A stretch of 16,233 nt of DNA from Bacteroidetes bacterium UBA6491. GTDB taxonomy: Bacteria > Bacteroidota > Bacteroidia > NS11-12g > UBA9320. Below, one piece after another: positions 7,222 to 13,755 of the stretch. The translations under genes were made by a program, and so were the position numbers. Location of the stretch: NCBI GenBank assembly GCA_002436505.1, contig DJML01000119.1, forward strand, positions 11,678 to 27,910, in the 5' to 3' direction. The notes beneath the pieces were generated by a model, which did no database searches, was not told the DNA's origin, and saw only the letters and a list, made by a program, of their open reading frames with translations. Position 1 is the stretch's first letter, and each line of letters starts with the position of its first letter.

Positions 7222-7947
7222 ATGGATAAGATTATGGAAAGACTATTAGAACAAGAGTTTCTCGAAATCGTATCAGATTTCGGGTCAGAAGAATCAGTAA
7301 GGGAACACAAATTACATTTTTCCGTCTTAGGTTCGCCATTGCGTCACAGCAGGTATTTATTAATTGGTGATTCGTGGGAAATCACGGGTGAAATTGAAAC
7401 CCAGGTTCACATGCCATTGGTCAGCGATATCCTTGCCAACCCAAGGAACAAAGCATACCGAGGTTACATCAACTTTTTCAATGTCATGTTTAACGGCAAT
7501 TCGTTAAAGACCCTCGAACTTTTAAATAAGGCTGTGTTCACCAATGGGAATTGGATTAGGACTCCACATGAAGGGAAGGAGCATGCTGAAGAACTGGCTA
7601 TTGGCAGAGAGTTAAGCAAAACCTACCTGAAGGCAATTATCAATCTTGTTCGACCTGAAGTGATCATATGTTTCGGGAACAGTGAATTCTCAGCCACTTC
7701 CTCTGTATTTAAGGCGCTAGGTGAGACAAAGAATTTCTGGGAAATTGAAGACCGGCATTATGAACCAACCATCAACAATTGGTCTACATACGAGTTTTCT
7801 ATTTATCAGAACTCTCACCACTTCAAAGTATTTAGTTTTCCAAACAGCAGTAAGTTCCACATTTGGAATGCTAACATTGAAGATAACGAAGTGTTCATTC
7901 ACCTTAAATCTATGATCGAGCAAAACCTGGTGAGTGCCGGCTTCTGA
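7222..7947 (+). CDS. Uncharacterised protein with uracil-DNA-glycosylase-superfamily-like signatures
   Basis: I start at the ATG at 7222 (MDKIMERLLEQEFLE, a plausible amphipathic helix) rather than 7180, whose first codons lie inside an inverted repeat. The product has 241 residues and no signal peptide. Its motif order resembles the UDG fold: a strand ending in a glycine turn, RYLLIGDSWEITG (44-56); the TNGNWIRTP strand with a following acidic/basic helix (107-120); the helix-strand ELSKTYLKAIINL...PEVIICFGNSEFSA (130-158); and a late FSFPNSSKFHIW segment (204-215) where the family has its HPS-type motif. The usual catalytic residues are not clearly preserved, so a glycosylase activity is not claimed. 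It is isolated, with non-coding DNA on both sides. Confidence 0.45.
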   Translation: MDKIMERLLEQEFLEIVSDFGSEESVREHKLHFSVLGSPLRHSRYLLIGDSWEITGEIETQVHMPLVSDILANPRNKAYRGYINFFNVMFNGNSLKTLELLNKAVFTNGNWIRTPHEGKEHAEELAIGRELSKTYLKAIINLVRPEVIICFGNSEFSATSSVFKALGETKNFWEIEDRHYEPTINNWSTYEFSIYQNSHHFKVFSFPNSSKFHIWNANIEDNEVFIHLKSMIEQNLVSAGF

Positions 7948-8116
7948 TATTTAATTCCTTCGTACTTCTGATTGCCTACCTGTTCACTCTATTGGTACTT
8001 TGGCATTAATACTTTATTTATTCATTATTTCCGACCTATCACCTTCATTATCATCCGCAATACCCATTAAAACAGTTATCACCTATGGTTGTTTATAATA
8101 ATGAACCTAAGGTTAT

Positions 8117-8140
8117 TTCAAATTATTGATTTAATTTGAA
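8117..8140. repeat. Perfect inverted repeat TTCAAATTA / TAATTTGAA
   Basis: Two 9-base arms around a 6-base loop (TTGATT). AT-rich and lacking a T-run, so more like an operator or AT-rich cruciform than a terminator. Confidence 0.35.
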
Positions 8141-8206
8141 TGATAAACTGAACAAGAAAGTACAGGCATATTGCCTCTCAGCAAACAATTGTACCATAAA
8201 GAAACG

Positions 8207-8314
8207 ACGCCACTTTGTCAGAGGAGGATTTGTAAAGGTTACTTAATCAGATAATTTAACGGTTTGGGGGTAATCGTAAGTTGTCAAAACAAATTCAAGA
8301 CTGACGGGTGGCGT
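8207..8314. ncRNA. Candidate structured RNA (nested stems)
   Basis: Four complementary pairs are nested in the right order. The outer stem ACGCCAC (8207-8213) pairs with GTGGCGT (8308-8314). GTCAG (8217-8221) pairs with CTGAC (8301-8305). GATTTGT (8227-8233) pairs with ACAAATTC (8289-8296) with one bulge. GGTTAC (8237-8242) pairs with GTAATC (8270-8275) with one wobble. The apical 27 bases include GGTTTGGGG. About 25 base pairs over 108 nt suggests a folded RNA, or the ends of a very small inverted-repeat element. I cannot match it to a known RNA family, cannot decide the strand and see no promoter, so it remains a hypothesis. Confidence 0.3.
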
Positions 8315-8391
8315 TATTTGTCATTTATCATTATATTGTAATTGAATAAGGACAGTGTTTTGGTAAATGTCTTGCATAAAACCTGCACCAA

Positions 8392-8601
8392 ATGAAAAGG
8401 ATTCAGCAACTCACTCAGGATATCATTGAGTTAACATTTCTAATTGAACAAAATTATCCTGAATTATACCAGTACCTGGATGAGATACCAGATACGATCC
8501 CTTCTTCGGAGCATCCAAGTATGGACGCAAAGAATCTTTCAAACTATCTGCATAGCCTAAAAGAACTTTTGAAACATCACCTGGAGACTCATGTTGAATA
8601 G
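8392..8601 (+). CDS. Small uncharacterised protein
   Basis: The 69-residue product (MKRIQQLTQDIIELTFLIEQ..., then NYPELYQYLDEIPDTIPSS, then LSNYLHSLKELLKHHLETH) is two amphipathic helices joined by a proline-rich PELYxYLDExPxTIP linker. I recognise this pattern from short conserved Bacteroidota proteins of unknown function. It is acidic in the middle and has no signal peptide or membrane segment. It sits 144 bases before the ATP-cone nuclease gene on the same strand and could belong to that transcript, although the spacing also allows separate expression. It may be an adaptor or regulator; the sequence does not show which. Confidence 0.65.
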   Translation: MKRIQQLTQDIIELTFLIEQNYPELYQYLDEIPDTIPSSEHPSMDAKNLSNYLHSLKELLKHHLETHVE

Positions 8602-8745
8602 TGGTTGAACGTTACTTCTATTCGGTCTTTACCATATGCCAAATATCATATCTGTTCAGTATCCTAAAGCACTATTGTTTCGTTAAATTCCCGTATCAGA
8701 ATCTTTAGGGATATTGTCGTCTAAAGAATTTAAAACGATCATGTT

Positions 8746-9594
8746 ATGAGCAGGTCTGATAACATTCTGGTTACCAAATCTACAGGTGAAAAAGTGCCAT
8801 TTGATATTGAAAGGCTCAGAAGATCTCTTGCAAGATCAGGGGCGGATAAAACAACGATAGATGCTATTTGCGGGCAGATAGAGCAGCTTCTTTACGACGG
8901 GATATCGACCAGGGAGATTTATAAAAAGGCCTTTTCACTGCTAAGAAAAAGTTCGGACCATACTGCCGCAAGATACAAGCTTAAAAAAGCCATATATGAG
9001 CTTGGTCCTACAGGTTTTCCATTTGAAAAATTCATAGCTGCGATTCTCAGATACGAAGGCTATGAAGCCAGGACTAACATTATTGTCCAAGGCAGTTGCG
9101 TTGAACATGAGGTTGATGTGATCGCTGAAAAAGAAGAAAGGCAATTTATCGTGGAGTGTAAGTTTCATCGTAATTACAACAATCATTGCGACGTTAAGGT
9201 TCCAATGTACATACACTCAAGATTTGAAGATATAAAGAAAAAACAGACAATGAGGAGTGGAAACAATTTAAAGATTCAGCAGGGATGGATCTTTACCAAT
9301 ACTCGGTTTACAGCTGATGCAATTCAATACGGAAATTGTGTCGGTATAAAGCTTGTCGGATGGAAATACCCACATAAAGGCAGTTTGAATGAAAGGATCG
9401 ACAATTCAGGCCTCCACCCAATTACTTGTCTAACGACACTAACCAAACAGGAAAAGCAAAGATTGCTTAATGGGGGGGTCGTTCTATGCATGGAACTATG
9501 CAATGATCACAGACTCTTTGATCAATTCGATATACCTGTTCAGAAACGGAAAAGGACGTTAAAAGAAGCAAACCAACTGTGTAAAAACTTATAA
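8746..9594 (+). CDS. ATP-cone domain fused to Mrr-like PD-(D/E)XK nuclease
   Basis: Residues about 6-88 form an ATP-cone: ILVTKSTGEKVPFDIERLRRSLARSGA, then the IEQLLYDGISTREIY and ARYKLKKAIYELG helices. This module senses ATP/dATP in ribonucleotide reductase and in the regulator NrdR. Residues about 92-205 are a restriction-endonuclease-like domain of the Mrr type. It has E94 in FEKFIAAILRYEGYEA, D124 in HEVDVIAE and the E137-C138-K139 catalytic pair in FIVECKFH. A Q179-G-W strand and an FTADAIQYG helix follow. The C-terminal LTTLTKQEKQRLLNGGVVLCMEL resembles a small helical end piece. All catalytic positions look intact. The domain order suggests a DNA- or nucleic-acid-cutting enzyme gated by adenine nucleotides; this is inference. 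Its stop overlaps the next start (TAATG), indicating translational coupling. Confidence 0.85.
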   Translation: MSRSDNILVTKSTGEKVPFDIERLRRSLARSGADKTTIDAICGQIEQLLYDGISTREIYKKAFSLLRKSSDHTAARYKLKKAIYELGPTGFPFEKFIAAILRYEGYEARTNIIVQGSCVEHEVDVIAEKEERQFIVECKFHRNYNNHCDVKVPMYIHSRFEDIKKKQTMRSGNNLKIQQGWIFTNTRFTADAIQYGNCVGIKLVGWKYPHKGSLNERIDNSGLHPITCLTTLTKQEKQRLLNGGVVLCMELCNDHRLFDQFDIPVQKRKRTLKEANQLCKNL

Positions 9595-10973
9595 TGGAGA
9601 ATAAGAAAACATTTAAAATACACTTTCTAGGAGCTGCCGGGACAGTTACAGGATCTAAATTCTTAATTGACGATGGTATTCATAAGATCCTTGTAGACTG
9701 CGGTCTTTTTCAAGGAATAAAAAAACTCCGCTTATTAAATTGGGAATATCTCCCTGTAAATGCGGAAAAAATTGATCTTGTCCTGCTCACTCATGGTCAT
9801 CTGGACCATACGGGGTACCTTCCAAGACTTGTGAAGATGGGATTTTCAGGCCCCGTTCTAGGTACTCAACCTACCCTTGACATTGCTAAAATAATTTTAA
9901 GGGACAGTGCCAAGATCCACGAAGAAGAGGCTGACAAAGCCAATGAAAATGGCTATTCAAAACATTCCCCTGCCTTGCCGTTGTATGATCAGGAAGATGC
10001 GGAAAGGGCCATTGGCAGTTTTCGACCTGTTCAAACTGATCATTGGGTCAATTTATTTGATGACATCAGGGTACGATTCATCTATAATGGCCATATTATT
10101 GGTTCAACATTCATTGAGATTGAGATACACGGTAAAAGATTGTTGTTTTCAGGGGACATCGGTCGATCAGATGACTTCATAATGAGGCCTCCTGAGAAAC
10201 CAGATCGAGCCGACGTCATTTGTGTTGAAAGCACATACGGCGACAGACTTCATCCAAATGAAGACATAAAAAGGAAGATCCGGGAAATAGTTCAGCGCAC
10301 CTACGATAGAGGAGGTACATTGCTGATACCGAGTTTTGCCGTCGAAAGGGCTCAACTGCTGATGTATTTATTGTGGCAACTTAAGTTGAATAAGGAGATC
10401 CCTGATATTCCAATGATAATGGATAGCCCGATGGGCGCTGACGTCTTAAGCATATTCCATGACCACCAGGAATGGCATAAACTTGAGTTAGAAGAATGTT
10501 CCAGGATGTGTAATTCCTTCAGAATTGTAAAAGATTTCAGAGAAACTTGGGAAATAATAAATGATCCAGGTCCTAAAATAGTAATTGCCGGAAGCGGAAT
10601 GTTAAACGGTGGTCGGATACTGACATACCTTACCAGGTACCTTGAAAAGGAGGAAACTTCGATCCTTCTGGCAGGTTTCCAGGCCGAAGGCACACGAGGT
10701 AGACATCTACTAAGGGGGGGCGCTGAGCTAAAGATATATGGCAAATACTACAAGGCAAAGGCCGAGATCCATAGCCTTATGGCATTATCCGCTCATGCTG
10801 ATCAGGATGAACTGGTTGCCTGGTTAAGCGAGATCAAAGGAACACCTGAAAAAGTTTTTATTGTACATGGCGAGTCTCATGCATCGGATATTTTCAGGGT
10901 AAAGTTAAAGGACAGGTACGGATGGGATTGCACTATACCGGAGTTATACAGCATCCAAGAAATTGAATATTAA
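9594..10973 (+). CDS. Metallo-beta-lactamase / beta-CASP RNase-type hydrolase
   Basis: This 459-residue cytoplasmic protein has every motif of the RNA-processing MBL/beta-CASP family related to CPSF-73 and bacterial TTHA0252-type RNases. They are H67-x-H69-x-D71-H72 (LTHGHLDHTG), H167 (NGHIIGST), D188 (FSGDIGR), motif A E212 (VESTYGDR), motif B H401 (LSAHADQDEL) and motif C H425 (VHGES). The segment GGTLLIPSFAVERAQ and the IVIAGSGMLNGGR strand are also typical, and length is as expected. The enzyme should bind two zinc ions and cut phosphodiester bonds, probably as an endo- and/or 5'-exoribonuclease. It overlaps the upstream nuclease gene by one base and is followed after 5 bases by the PRPP synthetase gene, so the three are almost certainly one operon. 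Confidence 0.92.
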   Translation: MENKKTFKIHFLGAAGTVTGSKFLIDDGIHKILVDCGLFQGIKKLRLLNWEYLPVNAEKIDLVLLTHGHLDHTGYLPRLVKMGFSGPVLGTQPTLDIAKIILRDSAKIHEEEADKANENGYSKHSPALPLYDQEDAERAIGSFRPVQTDHWVNLFDDIRVRFIYNGHIIGSTFIEIEIHGKRLLFSGDIGRSDDFIMRPPEKPDRADVICVESTYGDRLHPNEDIKRKIREIVQRTYDRGGTLLIPSFAVERAQLLMYLLWQLKLNKEIPDIPMIMDSPMGADVLSIFHDHQEWHKLELEECSRMCNSFRIVKDFRETWEIINDPGPKIVIAGSGMLNGGRILTYLTRYLEKEETSILLAGFQAEGTRGRHLLRGGAELKIYGKYYKAKAEIHSLMALSAHADQDELVAWLSEIKGTPEKVFIVHGESHASDIFRVKLKDRYGWDCTIPELYSIQEIEY

Positions 10974-10978
10974 GTGTC

Positions 10979-11869
10979 ATGAGGGATACCATGTTATTCG
11001 CTTTGCCTGGAAATGAATCCATTACAGGCCAACTGGCTTCGCACCTTAAAGCAGAAGTCGGTGAAATAATAACCAGAAAGTTCCCCGACGGGGAAACCTA
11101 TGTTCAGTTTGTTTCTGGTGTTTCAAGAAAAAAGGTGGTATTGGTTTGCACCCTTGATCAACCCGATAGTAAAATTATCCCGCTCTATTTTCTGGCTAAA
11201 ACGGCAAAGGACCTCGGTGCTGAAAGTGTTTGTCTTATTGCGCCTTATCTGCCGTATATGAGACAGGATAAAAGTTTTAAGCATGGTGAGGGCATAACTT
11301 CCCGTTACTTTGGAGAGCTCGTATGTTCACTAGCAGACACCCTTGTTACAGTTGACCCGCACCTTCACCGGATAACGTCTTTGTCAGAAGTAATTACTGG
11401 CAAATATGCAGTTGTTCATTCTGCAGAACAAATTGGGAAATGGATCACAAAGAACCTGCAGCGACCATTGATCATCGGGCCTGATGAAGAGAGTATACAA
11501 TGGGTTTCAAAAGTGGCAAAGAAGGCAAATGCACCCTTTATTGCCCTTGATAAAACCAGGCTCAGCGACGAAGAGGTAGCTATCCGGGTGCCTGACCATC
11601 TCACGTTCAAGGATCGGACCCTCGTACTGATGGATGATATCATTTCAACGGGAGAAACTATGATAGAGGTGATAACTAAATTGAAAAGCATGAACCATAC
11701 CAAGCCGGTTTGTATTGGTATACACCCCGTTTTTTCAGGCAATGCATTCATTAATCTGATGCAAAGTGGTGCGGCAGATATTGTCACATGCAACACTATT
11801 CCACATAAAAGCAATAAGATCGATATCAGCATTGCTTTAGCGGAAGGATTCCGGGAGTTATACAGGTAA
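10979..11869 (+). CDS. Ribose-phosphate pyrophosphokinase (PRPP synthetase), short archaeal-like type
   Basis: The 296-residue protein has the PRPP synthetase landmarks: F35-PDGE (FPDGET), the ATP-binding loop R95-QDK, D126-PHLHR, K192-TR (flexible-loop lysine and arginine) and the PRPP-binding loop LMDDIISTGET (217-227). It would make PRPP from ribose 5-phosphate and ATP. Several features differ from the usual bacterial enzyme of about 310 residues. The ATP loop reads PYLPYMRQDKSFKHGEGIT instead of the YARQDRK...PISAK form, and the protein is shorter. The MRQDKxFxxGE pattern is that of archaeal and class III-like enzymes. An in-frame ATG at 10991 is an alternative start. Third gene of the nuclease/beta-CASP operon, probably an accessory copy; a housekeeping prs would be elsewhere. 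It ends 16 bases from the stop of the convergent lipoprotein gene. Confidence 0.85.
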   Translation: MRDTMLFALPGNESITGQLASHLKAEVGEIITRKFPDGETYVQFVSGVSRKKVVLVCTLDQPDSKIIPLYFLAKTAKDLGAESVCLIAPYLPYMRQDKSFKHGEGITSRYFGELVCSLADTLVTVDPHLHRITSLSEVITGKYAVVHSAEQIGKWITKNLQRPLIIGPDEESIQWVSKVAKKANAPFIALDKTRLSDEEVAIRVPDHLTFKDRTLVLMDDIISTGETMIEVITKLKSMNHTKPVCIGIHPVFSGNAFINLMQSGAADIVTCNTIPHKSNKIDISIALAEGFRELYR

Positions 11870-11885
11870 GATCACAGCATACCGT

Positions 11886-12749
11886 CTACCACCAATCAAT
11901 ATAATTGAACAACTCAAGTCTTCTTTGGTAAACGTTTTCGAAAAATACTGCTATTTCATGTGCTCCTATTACACTGTTCGTAAGTACAACAAAGGATCTG
12001 TCCTTCTCCGGGTCCAATAGAATGATATTATTGTAACACCAGTTATTTCCCCATTGGAAATACAATGGGCGACCCAGACTGCTATCCACTCCTATCCCGT
12101 TTAACCAGTATAGATCTTTGAAACCACACACCCATGACCGTTCAGAATGCGTTCGAATCGTATTTACCCAGGAACTGGTTTCTTCCAGTAATCTAGAGGC
12201 ACTTTGCTCATTTAAGTAGAGCGTTCCGTTGGCCAGTGCTGTATCATGTTCGCGGATCCTTCGGGCAAATGTACCGCCGCTGATGTAGCCGTGGGCTGGT
12301 TCCATTTCAAGCGAATAATTAAACCTGTATTCTGGTGATGCAAATTTTCCAAAATCATCGCCTACCACCTCTTTAAAAAGCTGTCCAGCCAGCAGGTAGG
12401 AAGAATCAGAATATTTAAAATTACAATCCGGATCAGCCTTACTGTTCACGGCATGCCGCAGGTATAGTTTCATTTGGCCCCATTCTTCTTCATTAAAATC
12501 AGACATCCTCTCATGAACAATCTGAGCAAATAAGGTCTTTGTAAGAGAAGCAGCTTCGAAGAAAGTGCTGTCACTGCAATTTTTTCTGTAGCTGTCGTGT
12601 TGATCTCCTTCAACCATGCAGACCACCACGGCATTGGAATTCTGAAATACTGAAAACGGATCTTTAATCACCTCACGTTCATGACCACAGGCCTGTATCA
12701 CTGATAAAATGATCAGAAAAACTAAATATCTGGCTGGTGAAGTGATCAT
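11886..12749 (-). CDS. Beta-lactamase-fold serine hydrolase lipoprotein
   Basis: I start at 12749 (MITSPARYLVFLIILSVIQAC), a clean lipoprotein signal peptide with the cysteine at position 21. The frame extends to 12779 but would add a second hydrophobic block. Numbering from the longer frame, the SxxK motif is S78-LT-K81 (EAASLTKTL) and the Tyr motif is Y123-SD (FKYSDSSYLLAGQLF). The third motif is weak: QWGNNWCYNN (242-251) sits where the family has HxG. The protein is short for the family. It is the last gene of a minus-strand run behind the MBOAT and SGNH genes, so it may be a periplasmic esterase or peptidase acting on the same glycan or wall material. Substrate unknown. Confidence 0.75.
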   Translation of the reverse strand: MITSPARYLVFLIILSVIQACGHEREVIKDPFSVFQNSNAVVVCMVEGDQHDSYRKNCSDSTFFEAASLTKTLFAQIVHERMSDFNEEEWGQMKLYLRHAVNSKADPDCNFKYSDSSYLLAGQLFKEVVGDDFGKFASPEYRFNYSLEMEPAHGYISGGTFARRIREHDTALANGTLYLNEQSASRLLEETSSWVNTIRTHSERSWVCGFKDLYWLNGIGVDSSLGRPLYFQWGNNWCYNNIILLDPEKDRSFVVLTNSVIGAHEIAVFFENVYQRRLELFNYIDWW

Positions 12750-12802
12750 AGCACAAAGAAACATAAAAGGGTAGAACAAGACCTAACATGGGTCAGATGA
12801 AA

Positions 12803-13741
12803 CTATGGCAAGTTCAAAGTACTTGCATTAAATAATTTATCAATTAACTTTTCATTGAATTCTTCAACTCCATTCTGATTCAGGTGGTGTGAGTCATAAA
12901 AATACAATGAGTCATCTAAATTCATTAGTTCATTAAAGTTATAGTATTCAGCCTTCACATTCATAAGGCTGTCAAAATGATCACGATCATCATAAGAATT
13001 ATAAAGTGATCCGGTGACAGGTGCATAGATAAGAACCACTTTTATACCTCTATCGTTTAAAAGAGCAATTATTTGCCCGAATGCTCTCATCTGTGATACA
13101 TCAAAGGTCCACTTATTGTCCAGGTGTTTGAAATAACCATAATGTTTAAGATCCCTTTCAACATACCCACCCTGAACATATGTATCGCTATCTTTATTGA
13201 CCGGCTCCATATAGGATGAATTCAAATGCAGCACATCCCTCATAAAAGCAAAAATCAAGGTATTGTAGATCTTGACATGATTGATCTCCATGGCCATTTG
13301 AATGGAATACCTGTCGTTCTTGTCATTTGCGAACAGATCAAGTGCTGACTCGACCCCATCGATTGAAAATGTACCAGGGTACACCTCATATAGAACGAGT
13401 CCGGGGTTCAGTTGGTCGAGGTAACGATTCAGGAGAAGTTTTGTCTGGATCGGTGTCTGAGCACTTGACCCCAGGTTAAAAACATTCAGGTTTTGCTTCG
13501 CAAATATTCTTGGATCAAACCCCCGGTAAGCATGTGATGATCCCAGAACAAGCAAATCCACATCTTTAACTTCCTTTACCTCCTTTAATCTTGTATAGCT
13601 GTGCCCGTATGACCCCAATTTGTAGTTTAAATTTGACTTTAACCAGCCAGGAGAAAAGTTCCCCCAAAGAAACAACATGAGCAGATAAACCGCGAGGGAG
13701 AATGGAATAAACAGAAAGATTTTTCTAACAAATTTCTTCAT
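12803..13741 (-). CDS. Membrane-anchored SGNH-type hydrolase / acyltransferase partner of MBOAT
   Basis: The 312-residue protein has a basic N-terminus and one membrane helix (MKKFVRKIFLFIPFSLAVYL..., residues 8-27), leaving the rest in the periplasm. It contains the SGNH block I as LLVLGSSHAYRG (residues 63-74, nucleophile probably S69), an NLGSSAQTP block (89-97), a VVLIYAPVTG strand and the closing D283-SHH286-L motif (Asp-x-x-His). This arrangement is that of the AlgJ/AlgX/DltD-like partners that take acyl groups exported by an MBOAT protein and move them onto a polymer. The gene begins 14 bases after the MBOAT stop, which supports the pairing. The acceptor (exopolysaccharide, lipid or wall) cannot be read from sequence. 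Confidence 0.8.
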   Translation of the reverse strand: MKKFVRKIFLFIPFSLAVYLLMLFLWGNFSPGWLKSNLNYKLGSYGHSYTRLKEVKEVKDVDLLVLGSSHAYRGFDPRIFAKQNLNVFNLGSSAQTPIQTKLLLNRYLDQLNPGLVLYEVYPGTFSIDGVESALDLFANDKNDRYSIQMAMEINHVKIYNTLIFAFMRDVLHLNSSYMEPVNKDSDTYVQGGYVERDLKHYGYFKHLDNKWTFDVSQMRAFGQIIALLNDRGIKVVLIYAPVTGSLYNSYDDRDHFDSLMNVKAEYYNFNELMNLDDSLYFYDSHHLNQNGVEEFNEKLIDKLFNASTLNLP

Positions 13742-13755
13742 TGCATCTAATCACA

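Larger units (their letters stand above)
7948..8391. other. 444-base intergenic region with secondary-structure signals
   Basis: There is no credible protein frame or tRNA here. Two structured elements stand out: a perfect 9-bp inverted repeat at 8117-8140 and a set of nested complementary segments at 8207-8314. A 6-base inverted repeat TTTGGT (8359-8364) / ACCAAA (8387-8392) overlaps the start codon of the next gene. I did not find a consensus promoter. Confidence 0.5.

Noticed and set aside
8207..8314. Insertion-sequence or MITE ends
   Set aside because: No target-site duplication is visible, there is no transposase, and the arms are imperfect with only about 80 bases between them. A folded RNA fits somewhat better.
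8746..9594. Restriction-modification or toxin-antitoxin system
   Set aside because: No methyltransferase, specificity subunit or antitoxin-like gene is adjacent. The neighbours are a beta-CASP hydrolase and a PRPP synthetase.
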